Of a stretch of 64,000 bases of DNA, positions 12,801 to 25,538 are shown in pieces. The notes under the pieces were generated by a model, which saw only the letters and a list, made by a program, of their open reading frames with translations, was not told the origin of the DNA and searched no databases. Source of the DNA: Pontederia crassipes (lineage: Eukaryota; Streptophyta; Magnoliopsida; Commelinales; Pontederiaceae); assembly GCA_030549335.1 (NCBI GenBank), contig CM060187.1, positions 3,224,001-3,288,000 on the forward strand. The letters are read 5' to 3'. The translations under genes and the position numbers were made by a program. The stretch's first letter is position 1. Every line of letters starts with the position of its first letter.

Positions 12801-13952
12801 ATGTAATGATGTACTCAATTTTTTCTATGAATAAAAGATTATAGTTTTTGATAAATTTATTGTTATAAAGTATTGTTATGCATGTGAAAAGTATGTCGAT
12901 TAAACTTGTGTTTATTCTCTCACATGAACAAACGCATATGAAGATAGAGCGCGAGAATGAAATATGTGAATTATAATGTGATTCTTAAAATATATTGAAA
13001 TATGAGTTTTAGTAACTCAATATTGCTTGATTAAAACAGAGAGATGTCAAATGCAAGATTCAAACTTGGCTCTATATAAGAGCGAGCAATTTGAAAACTT
13101 AGGTCAAGCACTAAAAGGTAGTGTCTGGATTTAAATATGTGAAGTGTGTAACTTTAATAGAACTAGATATACGTTCCTTTATTGGGAGTCTCCACCGTAA
13201 AACTTGTATTTAGTACCAATTATGGTAATACGACTTAGAGACATGATGAATTAATTAGTTCAACGGTCATCATGGTGTGAGTCTCTAATAGATGATTCAT
13301 TTGTACGTGCCTTTAGACCATTGACTATGTCTTATAAGGAAAGAAATTAGTGTTTTCTATTTTAGCATGGTACTCAAAGGCAAAAAGTAAAGTAGTCTAT
13401 CGAGCCATGTTTAAGAAAGTAGTTAGTTCACTACTAAAAGACATGAGTGCAAGGAAAAGAATTATTATGAGCCACATTAAATTTTCACATATAATTGACT
13501 AACTATTTTTTCTTATGTTGAAAAATATAGTGTATATAAAAGTTTAGTTACCTCGGAGCAAGACATATGTTGTCTTGACTATGCTGATAGGTAGATATAG
13601 GGCATAATAAGCTATATGATTATTTGAGCATTCGTTAGCTCATAAGTGAATTGTCATAATCCCTAAAAGGCATGACATATGCTATAGAGATAGATGAGCA
13701 ATTATGAATCTTAACGTCTCTTTTTAACTCTTATAAAGAGATGCTCTTGTACTCGTAGGTCACACGACCCATTTATTATTTTTGGATGAACGAAAAAGTA
13801 AAATAGTGCCCAATGCAAGCAAGTGAGAGATTATTGAAAAATGCCCTGCTAGGCACACACATAAAGTGCACGTTGAAAGCACGCGTAATGCCCGCGCTGA
13901 GCAAATCAGGGGCATCTATTTGCCTCTTGCCCAAGTTTCATCCGTTCTCTTG
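12801..13952. other. Non-coding AT-rich stretch after the copia remnant
   Basis: No gene is recognisable. The part nearest the copia remnant probably contains its 3' untranslated and LTR sequence, but no matching second LTR could be found, so its limits are unknown. Confidence 0.4.
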
Positions 13953-14221
13953 GGTCCCATTTGGTTGGAGATTAAGTTTGCATGGGGTTAAGACATTCAA
14001 TTTAGTAGATTAGTCATTTTTGAAGTCTGCGCCGGATTACTTCTATTCCACATGATATAAGGAATACATTAACTCTCATTTTTTCACTATTCATGAGATT
14101 AACTTTTTTTTAAAAATGGCAGCTTTGCCCTTTGTACTTTTTGTAGAATAAACATTACGTTTGGTTATAATCCGCAAAATATCTACGTAATCCATCAATT
14201 AACTTGCAACCAAATGCCACC
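13953..14221. mobile_element. Tourist-like (PIF/Harbinger) MITE, 269 bp
   Basis: The left end is GGTCCCATTTGGTTG and the right end is the inverse of GGTGGCATTTGGTTG. Both sides are flanked by TTG (13950-13952 and 14222-14224), a 3-bp target duplication. The size, ends and duplication fit a non-autonomous PIF/Harbinger derivative. There is no coding content. Confidence 0.7.
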
Positions 14222-14412
14222 TTGAGATTTGGTCCCCGATCTCGAAGTATAATTGCGTCCATCCAGCATTCGTGGAAAAGCCTTAATGATTCGTATCCAC
14301 TACGAGAGGTATTGTAACAGTCGGCCTAAAAATAAATCAAAAAGAAAAGAAAAAGGAGAATTCAAAATTGAATTCAAAAATTAAACGAAAAAAAAAGAAA
14401 TAACGAGAGAAT

Positions 14413-14413
<1 letters not shown>

Positions 14414-14444
<31 letters not shown>
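14414..14444. repeat. Poly-G tract, 31 bases
   Basis: An uninterrupted run of G lies in the 5' part of LTR copy 1. The inverted relative near 60730 has only a short G/C run there. It could form a G-quadruplex and may be of uncertain length in the assembly. Confidence 0.9.
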
Positions 14445-14446
<2 letters not shown>

Positions 14447-14889
14447 AAGAAAGCTGCTCACCCCTTTGGACTCACCCTCGACTGTCGCAGCTCCACTCTC
14501 TCTCTCCCCCCCCCCCTCTGCATTCCTCCTCCGGCGAACGGGCGAACGAACGACGAGCGGAACGCACGGAGCAAGGGACGATCCAGTGGATGATCTGACT
14601 CACAACGACCCCTTTCGACGCACACACAAGGCCAACCGCACCACTTCGTCAGCTGGGAACGATCGAGATCGGAGCAGACGCAAAAGGAATCGTTGGTGAA
14701 TCCAAACGATCGAAAAAAGGTACCATAAACATAAAATCCCCTAGACGATAAAATGTTGATCATTAGTCACGTATTACGATTCCATTGTGACCTGGATACC
14801 CTTAGCAACATTTTTCGTATTGTGATCGTTGTAATTCGATGGACGGAAGCCGATCGGAAATGAGGAAGATGACCGACGGCCTATTTTGT

Positions 14890-15190
14890 TCGGAGAATCG
14901 GTCGATCAATTTCGTAAGATCGGTCTACCGATCTTCGACATTTCATGTCGACCCCATGGCCGGTCGACCGATCCCACGAGACCGACCGAGGCCATTCGCA
15001 TAAGATCGGTCGACCTAGGCCATTCGCATAAGATCGGTCGACCGATTCTAACGGAACAGTCGACCGATCCCGCGTAGTACTAACGCGTAGCGACTGGTTG
15101 ACCGATTCAAGGTGAACGGTCGACCGACTCGACGCGAGGGAACAATCGACCTAACTTACGATTGGGCCTAGAGCGGTCGACCGGTCCAAC
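14890..15190. repeat. Array of palindromic GGTCGACC units in LTR copy 1
   Basis: About ten imperfect units of the form CGGTCGACCGAT(C/T) are spaced 20-40 bp apart. The core GGTCGACC is its own reverse complement. The same kind of array lies at the same place in LTR copy 2 (27236-27570). Confidence 0.85.
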
Positions 15191-16540
15191 AAGAGGAATT
15201 TCATATTCTAACGAAAAGGACAAAAATGCCCTTGAGTGGCCAGAACTTCTATAATCAGGCCCAATCCTCAATAGGCCCACCTGAAGCTATGTCCAATATA
15301 GCAAAACATGAAACAAACCTTCCTTCCACAGAGAGGGGACCTGACTTTACCCCGTCGCTGAACTATGATTTCGAACTCCACATATGCTAAAGAAGATAAG
15401 TAAAGTAAAGATGAAATAACGGGATAGCTATGTGCCGGCCAGAGTACAGAGCAGAGATCAAAGCAAAGTATAGAGAGGGGCAGGTAGCTGCATTGAGGGG
15501 GACAGTGCACCTACTGGTCTTAACGACCATTGCTCTTGGACCACATGCTCTCTCCCACGTGTGCTCCGAATAAGGGTAATGTATTGACACACTCTTCCCC
15601 ATGGGGGCAATATATGAATTACAAAGTATAGTGCCAGAGAAACAGATAGCTCAGCTGAGGAGACAGTGAACCTACGAGTCCGCAACGATCACTGTTCCTA
15701 GGGTACAGGTCATCTCCCACCTGTATTCCGAAAATGGTATGTCTTAGCATACACCTTCCCTTTCATGGGCATCCTGACTACACAATGCATAGAGGCACCT
15801 CTAGCTTCCCACTTAATTAAGTCGAGCTCGCATAGGATAACGAACTTCAAGGACTTTATAGTAATATAAAAGACGTAGCAAAGCATGGTAATGTATAGCC
15901 GAGTAAAGTACAGAGCAAGATATTGATATAGTAATGAACAAAGCATAGACATGGATAAATATTATCCATGGCCCACTGTGATCAGGGTATTGAGACCATT
16001 GTTAAAAGTAAGTTTTCTATTGATCCTCCTTTATTGTTATTGATCTGAATCTGATTATCATTTTATCGACTATGTATCTATGTGTACTGGACGTTTCTCT
16101 CACGAGTATTCTATGCCCCTGTATTAAAATTTTGCAGGTGAGAACCCTGCTTAGGGAGGAGATGGATAACACAGAACTTAAGGATAGCCGCACATGACTT
16201 GCCAAACCAAAAGCTTTCCGCTCTTTTGTTTCTTTATTTGCATTATGAGTTCTTGAATTCCAAAGATATTGTGACTCTCTCTTTTGATATCGCACATGGG
16301 ACCATTTGCTCGGATTATTTGAATTATTTGTACTCCCCTTTTTTTCGAATGATTTCATTATATGTTGACATATGTGATTTTCCAATGATTTCTTCCGCAT
16401 ATCTTTCTTTCATTTAATTCTTTATTATTTCTATTGCCTCGTGGATCATTTGTTGACTGGTCAAAGTCAAGAAAATAGTAGGTAGCGCCCTCTTGGTCAA
16501 TCTCACTGTCTATGTAGTAGGATGACTAATTTTGGGGACG

Positions 16541-16543
<3 letters not shown>

Positions 16544-16588
<45 letters not shown>
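16544..16588. repeat. (TA)n microsatellite
   Basis: Uninterrupted TA repeats directly follow the end of LTR copy 1 and obscure its target duplication. Confidence 0.95.
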
Positions 16589-16590
<2 letters not shown>

Positions 16591-17274
16591 CACAACCTCT
16601 ATAATTTATATACATTTTAAATCAAAATGATCAAACCATCTCTAACTATTTTTTAAAAACTATTTTAGTTGTAAATTGAATTCCCAAATGGTTTTTTAAT
16701 TCAAGATATATTTTTGGTGCACAAACAATATTTTGAAATCTTTCGGTGTAAACATGTTTCCCGCACATTTTTCATTTTTGTTGTTGCTGTAAACAAAATT
16801 CAAGTTCTTCATGAATGGATAGCATTCGAGAAATTAATCACCGCTTCATCGCCGCCGTGAAAGAAGACTTCTTTTTGTCTAAAACAAAATCTTCCATCCT
16901 TTGTGGGCGGGGGATGCTACGATCATTCACAGACAAAGACAAAATGAGCAAATAATTAATTATTTTATTTATTTTTTTTAATAATTACCTCTTTATGTCA
17001 TTAACTTATTGTGCATTATATTACTCAATTATGTTATTGCCCTTTATATATGGGGATACAAAAATATTAATTAAATAATTTTAACATGTTTACTCTACAT
17101 TAATTATAAAAGTATTTTTCTTTTGAATTTTTTATTTAAAATTATGACTATAAATTAGAATTAAAATTTATACCTTCAATAAATTTTAACTATAATATAT
17201 AAATTTGTTAATTATTTTATCTCTCACCCATTAATCTTTGTCGTCATAGTCTCAAAATTTTATCTCTCGCTCCC
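16589..17274. other. AT-rich stretch; part matches 24699-24835
   Basis: No gene is seen. Bases 16718-16850 (ATATTTTGAAATCTTTCGGT onward, through GTAAACAAAATTC and GGATAGCAT) are clearly similar to 24699-24835, in the same orientation. The shared piece carries no domain that I recognise. Confidence 0.6.
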
Positions 17275-18340
17275 CTAGGTGACCGGACCTCTCACCACTC
17301 GCAGACGGGCCCGTTGGCGCAATCCCGCCACGTCCACGCTAAGGCGGACCTCGTCATCAGCCCTCCTAATTAGGAGGGGCCCACCCTCGGTGGTGTCTTG
17401 AGCATCCTCCAGCGTCCTTGACGACATTGAGAGCCCTACTGGCGGCGTCGATACAGTGCAGTAGCAGCGCTGCTGGCAGCTGGAGCCTCTGGACAGGAAC
17501 GATTCCCCCTCCTCTACATTCTCCAGCCAGAGCCTCAGAAATGGGATGATGTCCGACTCAGGCGATTCAGGCGGCAGGTGCATCACTGGTGGTGAGGACA
17601 TGTCTATTGTAGTGTGCCGCTACCGCCGGTGATGGTGGGAAGCAGACCCATCGCTAGTCATCGAGAGATTTTCTTGGGCGTGGCCAGACTAGTGAGCACA
17701 GATTGAGAGAACCGAGGATGGGGTGAAGTGGTTGGTGTCGGGGCTTGGCTGGTGGAGTGGGGTGGTGGAGGTGGAGGTGGGGCAATGGTGGTCAGTCACC
17801 GAAGGATGGCCGGTGAATAGCAAGGCGAGCCAGAGGAGGTGAAAATTGTCATTGAGTGGACCATGGTTCAAGGTCGGGTTGAAGTGGGTGGGTGAGAGGG
17901 TGATTTTGAAAAATAGTACGACTCTGATGTGTGCTAGGCTGGCCTGTAGGCGTCTTGCTCCCTAACGCCTGCGCCAACTGGGATGACGATGACACTTGTT
18001 CGGCGACCACCTCCGCCCATGAAGCAGCGCATGTTGCCAACTGCAGACAGAGTAGAAAACTATCGACGCCCACGCGGAGAATCATCAACATCATCATAGG
18101 GTGGTTTGAGTGATCTTCGATCTCGACTGTCGTGGTCAACAAGTCTGGCGACCTGATTGCAAGAAGGGCGACAACGATGGGGTTGCTGAGTTGTGGTGCT
18201 ATTGCCATCACAATCTTCGGCCACTAGAGGTGGAGGGGCAGACTGACTCGTATAAAGTGTGTATAGAGAATATCGCAGGAATAAGGGGAGGTGAAGACCT
18301 CTACGACACAAGACTACCCTATACTCCGGCGTGTTACCCT
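17275..18340. other. GC-rich island, no recognised gene
   Basis: The base composition is much richer in G+C than the surroundings. The longest open frame, 17601-17275 (-), would encode 108 residues starting MSSPPVMHLPPESPES, with no domain I recognise. Other frames overlap on both strands. It may be a captured and decayed gene fragment, but nothing here supports a function. Confidence 0.35.
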
Positions 18341-20937
18341 TGAATACATCATTATAGTGCTTGAGGTTCGATCCACAGGGAAGTGAGCTCAGCCAGATCT
18401 TAGAGAAATCTCTCGAAGTGAATCTAAGAGGTAAAATAACTATTGAAAAGAAGAGGTAAAGAAAAATAGCAATGAAACACAAAGGTAAACTAAATTTTTT
18501 TTTGGGATTTTTTGTGTGTAAAAGAGAAAATGCTGTAAGAGTCAAATGATTAGTGTACTAAGAAGATGTGAAGCAGTATGATAAAGATGCGTGCTGAGGA
18601 CTTATGGGAGGTGTCAATGCTGTAAAACTCGGTGTTCTTTAGCTTAGTGTGTTATGGAAAATGTAACCGAGTTTCCTTCTCACGTGTATATCCGGTGAAT
18701 CTCCGCAATGGAGGCACACGAGTTCCCACGGACACGTTCGAGTTGGTGGAAAGCCTATATTTACATGCGAGAGAAGGGTTCGTACATAGAAATAGGACAT
18801 GTGATTGCTATGGTACGAAATGATCTTTTCTAGGGATTAGAGCCTAAGTCTCGAATCCACCAAATTTTATGCATTCTAAGAAATACATCTGAGGCAAGGA
18901 GGCTGCGGTCGGCTCACACCCGTCTCAGGGGAATGTGGAGTCACCCTCCCGGGCAGAATGCATAATCTCAATTTCTTCAAGACAGCTAGACGTTTTCAAA
19001 GGAGAAGATAAAGACATTGAACACAACGATGGTTAAGTAAAAGCATACGGTCATCCTTTGAAATCGTTTAAGTTCATCCCAAATCCCTGACTCAATTCGG
19101 TCATCTATTGCCAGAGGATGAACGATGTCTAGCTCAAATCAATTAAGAATCCATCACTGATCTTGCGAAAAATAAAATCATGAACCACTACTTGCTTTAT
19201 GCTAAATTTCTTCACGTTCGGCCGCGATGTAGTCTATATTATCCCTACGGTTGGGGGTGCAAGGCAATAGATAATTAAAAAAACTCCTCCTATCAGATGC
19301 AAACATGGAAAGCATGGGAACCATGCATGGAACAATCTTCATCTTAGGTTAGATTTATCTACGTTTGGTCGCGATGGAGATTATATTATTCCTACGGCCG
19401 GGGGTGCAAGATGAAGATAGTTCATGAGGATCAAATCCGTATGTAAATCAGAAGATAAAGAATTGAACGGTGAAATCAATGGAACTATCACATACTCGAT
19501 ATCATTCATGACAGAAATTCAGATAAAACGCAGCTAGAGAACATTTGAATCCAAATCACATCGACACCTCCCGGCCTCAGTAGGACCGGTTAGTTACAAA
19601 ACATATGGAGAATACACTCTTCTCCATGAATTGCCAAAGGCATTGTTTCAGACTTGCTTTCTCTCCTTCACCCCTTTCCTAGCTCGATCCTTCTTCTCTC
19701 AAAAAACTCTCCTTTTGCAAAAGGTGTCCTCCTCTCCTTTTATATCTCTCCCTCTGTTTCTCTCCTTCATCTCCGTCCCTTTTGTTGGGTGCCTGCTCCT
19801 TTCTTCTATTGCCCTCTAAAAGCTCGACAGCTCTACAGTTGTCCCCTCTGTCGGTTGGAGAAGCTTCCTAGCGCCCGAGTGATTGCTTGGATTTTTCCTC
19901 ACTCTCGTAGAAAACATCGGTTTCTGGTGCAGATAAAAGTGCATGGCTCGCCCGCTCAACTTCATCCTTGGAGCTCATCAACTCCCCTGTAAAACAAAAT
20001 GAGATTCAATCCGAAAATGAGTCGGCAGAGGTATCAATTTGTGATATGTGAGTTCATGTGGAGAATATTCGTCATGCATTGAATTGGTGTTATATACACA
20101 TACTTGTTAGGGAATAACCACATAGAATGAGCATTATATGCATGCAAAATAGTGATGAAAATATAGGCTATAATTCTCAACATTAACTCCCCCAGACTTA
20201 AAGTTTTGCTTGTTCTCAAGCAATTAGATAAGAATTTAGGCTTAGGTCACATCATAATCATGTATAATAATTCCTCAATTTCCCCGATACCTCCTTCTTG
20301 TCATTAATCATTTTTATCCGTTTTAACGTTACCCTGGTAAAGTCACCACAGAAGCACTTGTACTAATGAGGCATACATATCCTCTACCGGGTTGTCGTCC
20401 ACATGCAAATTTTCTAAAATCATTCATACAATTATGTTTGTCCTCATGCTGAAAAGGGACTAACCTACTTATTTGTTTTCAAAAGTTCTTTGGTTTTATA
20501 CACAATATCTCTTCAATTGCATGATAGGAGAAAGAAAAATTTCAGCACAGGAAATTCCACTCAATATTCCCTAGCTTTTCTTCCTGAAATACTCGACTAG
20601 GGTGCTAGTGGTGCCCTAGAGGCATACTCTTGTCTTCTCCAAACGGAGAAGACAACGGAGTAGTTATTGGTTCTTTTATTTATTTATTTTATTTTTATGT
20701 TTTTTATACAGTTCTCACAGCATTCCCCACATGTTCTTCCTAGAATACTAGGATGGGGCACTTAGGCTTTTATTGAAAATAAGAAAAATTATTATCATGA
20801 AGGGAATAACCACATAGAATGAGCATTATATGCAGGCAAAATAGTAATGAAAATATAGGCTATAATTCTCCACATCACAGACCACAAATGCCGATCGAGC
20901 GATGTATTCCAGGGGTGTTATCATCGTGCCATCCTCG
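18341..20937. repeat. Non-coding repetitive stretch, probably old retroelement DNA
   Basis: No coding region is convincing. Features seen are a phrase GATCCACAGGGAAGTGAG near 18370, and a near-repeat of about 60 bp (TTCACGTTCGGCCGCGATG at 19211 onward, and TCTACGTTTGGTCGCGATG at 19359 onward). There is also a Pro/Cys-rich open frame at 19631-19992 made of CT-rich DNA, and TCCCCCAGACTTAAAGTTTT near 20189. Similar non-coding phrases occur in plant retroelement derivatives, but I cannot define ends. Confidence 0.4.
20105..20877. repeat. Pair of direct repeats (about 75 bp) about 690 bp apart
   Basis: AGGGAATAACCACATAGAAT with its continuation to CTATAATTCTC occurs near 20109-20180 and again near 20803-20872, with few differences. 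The second copy ends where the gene-like sequence of duplicated segment A begins. Confidence 0.85.
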
Positions 20938-21263
20938 ATCTGCCATTGTTGCCACTTGATCCAAGAATGCGATGGGAAGCTGGTCAGCATTGATAGGAGG
21001 GTGTCGCGTTGCTGCAAGGACCCCAAGACGAGCAGCCAGAAGCCTGACGATATCTGGCTCAGATGGAATGATGATGATGTGCCCACTGCCGAGCGAAGCA
21101 CCGCCAGGTAATCTCGCATAGGACACAACCGTTGAGGAGTTCAATGTCACGTTGGATTTCTATTTCTGGCAACCATGGGATGTGAAGCTGTTGGACTTCT
21201 GGCCTTCTCCCTTGCACTAGAGACAACGCAGAGGACTATTCAAGGCAGAGGACTAGAGCAGCT

Positions 21264-21580
21264 ACACGCGAGGGGCCTTCCTGTAGGCACATGTAACAAT
21301 GGGTCACTGGCCAGCGGCGGGTACAGGAGTCGCTAGTGCAAGCGAGGGCCATCCATCCATCAGCAAAGCATTGTTCTCTACGACACATGGAACACGAGGG
21401 CCGCCAAATATTGCGAGAAAGGGGATGGCTCAGGTGGCCTTCCTGTAGGCACATTTAACAACGGACCACTGGCTAGCGGCGGGTCGAGAGTTGCCAGTGC
21501 AAGTGAGGGTCAGCAGTAGAGCATTGTTCTCTACAGCATGGTGAACACCGAAGCCACCAAATATTGTGAGAAAGGGGATG
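21264..21580. repeat. Tandem duplication inside segment A
   Basis: Two units of roughly 140-175 bp start at GGCCTTCCTGTAGGCACAT (21264 and 21438) and end at GAGAAAGGGGATGGC. The same pair is present in copy B (about 60943-61109 and 61110-61266), so it predates the segment's duplication. Confidence 0.85.
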
Positions 21581-21934
21581 GCGCCGCCAGTGGGGGACGT
21601 CGGAGACAAAGATGGCACCGCCGGCCGGAGCTGTCAAAGGTGGGGATGGGGGTGGTGGCGCCGTCGGTAGGGACTACCTGAGGTGGGATTTAGTGAATTT
21701 GCTTATGAGCACTAAGAAACTTTTTCTGCACACTTTGGTAGCTATCCTTTCACTCCTCAAAAAAAAAAAAAAAAAGAAAAAAAAGAAAAGAAAAGAAAAG
21801 AAAAGAAAAATTTCCTGATAGCTCTAGGGTGCATGTCTGGGTGTGGTCCTATAATTTCTTAATAGGAGAAACAAGGAAACATAATAATTAATAATTGATA
21901 GAAGAAAAAAATAAAATTGAATAATATGAAAGTT

Positions 21935-22138
<204 letters not shown>

Positions 22139-23267
22139 TTTATTTTGGGCAAGTATTATTTTTTCAAGCACAATAGATATTTTGAAAAGTAAAATTAGTC
22201 AACTCTAAATTAAAATAAAAAAATGAAATTAAGGTAAAAACATTTTAAAGTACAATAATTTTGTTTTCGAAAAGGAAAAAATGTTAAATGAGAAATAAAA
22301 AAATTAACTTTAAGAAACAATTATGGGAGGATAATTGAAAATGTACTAATAAAAAATTAAAAGTATATAATATTACATCACTAGTATTATATAAATAATT
22401 AGCAAATGTAATAGTGGCTGGGATTTTACAGAAATAATAATTTTTAAAACATAATAAATAATATTTTCATATTAATTTATCACTAGTGGTTTATTATTTA
22501 TATATATATATTGTGCTAATTATGATATGTATATTCAAGATTATTAAAAAAAATAGTATTTGATAACTTTTGATTTAATCCGATTAACCCGGTCTGCGAC
22601 CCAATTAATCTTCCGACTTGATCTCCAATATGGTTATGAAAACATCGATAAAGAGTGATTTTGTGCTTTTCTAGACGATTTTTAAGATCCCATTCCACGT
22701 GATGTTTGGGATATTCTTGAAATATTTTTTTTATTCTGACATTTATTCTCTAATCAAATAGCGACTAACTATTTTGTTATCTAATAAAATAATGAGAAAT
22801 AAAACAACATAATAAAATATTCTATTAGAGAGAGTTGATGTGTAATATCATAATAATAATAATAATAAAAACATTAATATAATAATATATAATTAATTTT
22901 TTAAAATAAATATAATTGAAAAAGTTAAAAAAGACGAGAATATAAATATTCTTCTATTTCAGAAATATTTTGTTGGGATTAAAAATGACAGTTTTATGTT
23001 TTTTAAATGGTTTCTTTGACTGAGTTATTCTTATTTTATTGTGTTTTTTTCTACATTATGGTAAATCCTCGTATTCTAGTATTTATTCTGGAACCAAATG
23101 ATATGAGTTACTTGTTTTGGAAATAAATAGTATAGGCAAACATCGCATAAATTAGAAATAAATTAATCAAACTTTGATATTTCAAAAATCATCTTGAAAA
23201 ATATGAAATTACTATTTTAACCCAATAATCAAAATACATATATTCTTTGGCATATTCTCATCTATTA

Positions 23268-23518
23268 GGTGGCATTTGGTTGTAGAAAAGTTGACGAATT
23301 TATTCTGTTGAACATCGCCAAATGTAGTCTAGAATAGAAATATGGTCCATAAGCACATTCAAGACATTCAAAGCATGTTTAATCTTGTGAGGGCGTATTT
23401 TGCACGTTATCATATTCATCTAAAGTGATGGAATATAAGTTATTCTCCATTTAACGCGAGAGCATATCCGTAAAAACCAACTTATTCCATCAGTCTTATC
23501 TCGCAACCAAACGTCTCC
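23268..23518. mobile_element. Tourist-like MITE, 251 bp, in segment A
   Basis: The ends are GGTGGCATTTGGTTG and the inverse of GGAGACGTTTGGTTG. Both flanks are TTA (23265-23267, 23519-23521), the PIF/Harbinger target duplication. The same MITE sits at the matching place in copy B (about 62996-63250), so it was present before the duplication. Confidence 0.8.
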
Positions 23519-23559
23519 TTAATATTTTTTTCAATCACATGTTTTTTCATTATTTATCC

Positions 23560-23669
<110 letters not shown>

Positions 23670-23782
23670 CAATTATTTGCAAATATTTTAAATATGAAAT
23701 ATTATATTATCAAATTGCAATAAAATTTAAAGGGTTCGTTTGGTACAAACACTCTTTTTTTGAGTTTGTGACATTAATCTTA

Positions 23783-24443
23783 GGGGCCGTTTCTCTAGAG
23801 GTAATCTTTGTAGATTATCAGGTAATGTTGTATTAAATTACCTGAACCCACTATATTATCTTGTTCACTTGTGATAGGTAATGAGTAATCTACATTACTC
23901 AGGCAATCCACATTGCCTATGAAGTGACAGTGCAAATTGTCTATGGGAGGGTAGACAATCCACATTACCACTTGTGTTGCAATCTTTTAAATTTTACTTT
24001 CCGCATTTATCCTTTACAGTTTTATTTAAATAAATTCTAAAACACATTGAATAAATTATAATAATAATTAAATAAATTATAAAATTAATCAAATAAATAT
24101 TATAATTATTATTACTATATTATTATCATATTTTAAAAATATATTAATTATTTTATAAAATTTAATTTTATGGGTGAGATTATATATTTGTGATTTAATT
24201 TTACGAAGTTAAAAATAATTTGTATATCTAAATATATATTTTTTATTAGGGGTATATTGGTAAAAACTATATATTAACTCATAAATATGCATTTTTTAAT
24301 AAATAACTAATATAGATTGCCAAATAGATTACTTATGCATATTAAATAATGTAATGTACATTGCTGATAATTTAACAAGTGACAATTTTTCTGAGAGGCA
24401 ATCTACATTATTAGATAATGTTGAATGAGCAGTCAACGCACTC
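23783..24443. mobile_element. Possible Tourist-like MITE, 661 bp
   Basis: Flanked by TTA on both sides (23780-23782 and 24444-24446). The outer ends match weakly (GGGGCCGTT against GAGTGCGTT inverted). Subterminal GTAATCT and GTAGATT blocks recur in both orientations near both ends. There is no coding content. The weak ends make this tentative. Confidence 0.45.
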
Positions 24444-24966
24444 TTAGGGTGTTGAATTTTATCTAACTGCAGGGATTATTATTTTTATTATTTATTATCT
24501 ATGTAATGACATTGTTTCCGTCTCTCTCTCCATCCACTGATGATCCACTGTCGCCCTCTATTTGATCAAGCCATCTGTATGTAAAGATTGATGCTATTTT
24601 TTTTTATAAAAACGCGTAGTGGATAGAGATTAGATGTAAATCGAATTTTGACCCAAATGTTCTTTGTTTTTGGATAGAGCTTCGAGATATATTTCTGTTG
24701 CACACACAATATTTTGAAATCTTTCGGTAGTGTAAACGCGTTCCCTGCACATTTTGTTGCTGTAAACAAAATTCCAGCTCTTCGTAAATGGATAGCATCC
24801 AAGAAAGAAATTAATCACCGTCTCTTCCAGAGGCAGTCGACAGAAGAGAAGAATATACAATCAACTCATTCAGGAGAAGATAACATTGCTTTTCGAAATC
24901 AAATTGTAAGCTCTCTCAATTTTTTATGAATAATTAAATTGATAAATTAGTTTGACATATATTCAG
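24444..24966. other. Intergenic stretch with a piece shared with 16718-16850
   Basis: Bases 24699-24835 repeat the sequence seen at 16718-16850. A short open frame (24714-24929, +) covers it but has no recognised domain. The rest is AT-rich, and I see nothing else. Confidence 0.5.
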
Positions 24967-25538
24967 TGTAACGCATCGTCTTTTTAAACAAAAAAGGAAA
25001 CAAAACGAACGGTCGACAGGGGAGGCGACCCCTGATTTCCGGCCTCTTCGTCTCCGGCCGACCAAAGGTCGGCTGGGGTTGTATATAAGGGCGATGGGGT
25101 CGGCCTTTTGCGCCCCTTGGAACCACCCCGACTCCTCCCTCGCCTTCTTCCTCTCGACCGACGACCGGCGAACGGTGACGCGTGACGGAGCAAAGCAGAG
25201 ACGAATAGCGAACGAACCAACCGACCCCTCTCCGGCGCACCTCGACCTTCCTCGACGTGCACAAGGATCCGGCGAACCCTTCCCTGTCGATCCAGAGGTG
25301 ATCGACGACGACCGGACGGAGAGACAACGATCGGCGAACTTCGAAACTCGGCTGGAAAAGGTACCCTTAGCCTTTCAAATCCCTAAACGATGAAATAGTG
25401 ATCATTTGATGTTCGTAAATGGTTCATTATAATCCTGGAGTTGTTATCTATGTTTTTCCTATTCATGTTGTGACGGAATTTTGGCCGGAGGACCGTCGAA
25501 ATTGGAGATAAAGTCCGGCGGCCCTATTTTATCGCCGG

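Larger units (their letters stand above)
14313..16545 (+). mobile_element. LTR-like copy 1 of the TGTAAC...GTTACA family
   Basis: It starts TGTAACAGTCGGCC and ends at GGGGACGTTATA, where the expected terminal CA has become TA next to a TA microsatellite. The 5' part (AAAATTGAATTC-type AT-rich run, then a poly-G or CG-rich block) matches the inverted end of the element at 60740-60848. The middle (AAAATGCCCTTGAGTGGCC and following) matches 56850-56960 inverted. The 3' part matches 28890-28970. It is therefore a solo LTR or a lone LTR of this family. No coding region is recognised, and short open frames in it are not conserved between copies. Confidence 0.7.

Noticed and set aside
14890-15190. 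CRISPR-like array
   Set aside because: Units are short imperfect palindromes with uneven spacing, in plant LTR DNA, with no cas genes.
17275-17601. Minus-strand open frame of 108 codons as a gene
   Set aside because: No recognised domain, GC-rich DNA with overlapping frames on both strands, no splice or promoter signals that decide. Kept only as a GC-rich island.
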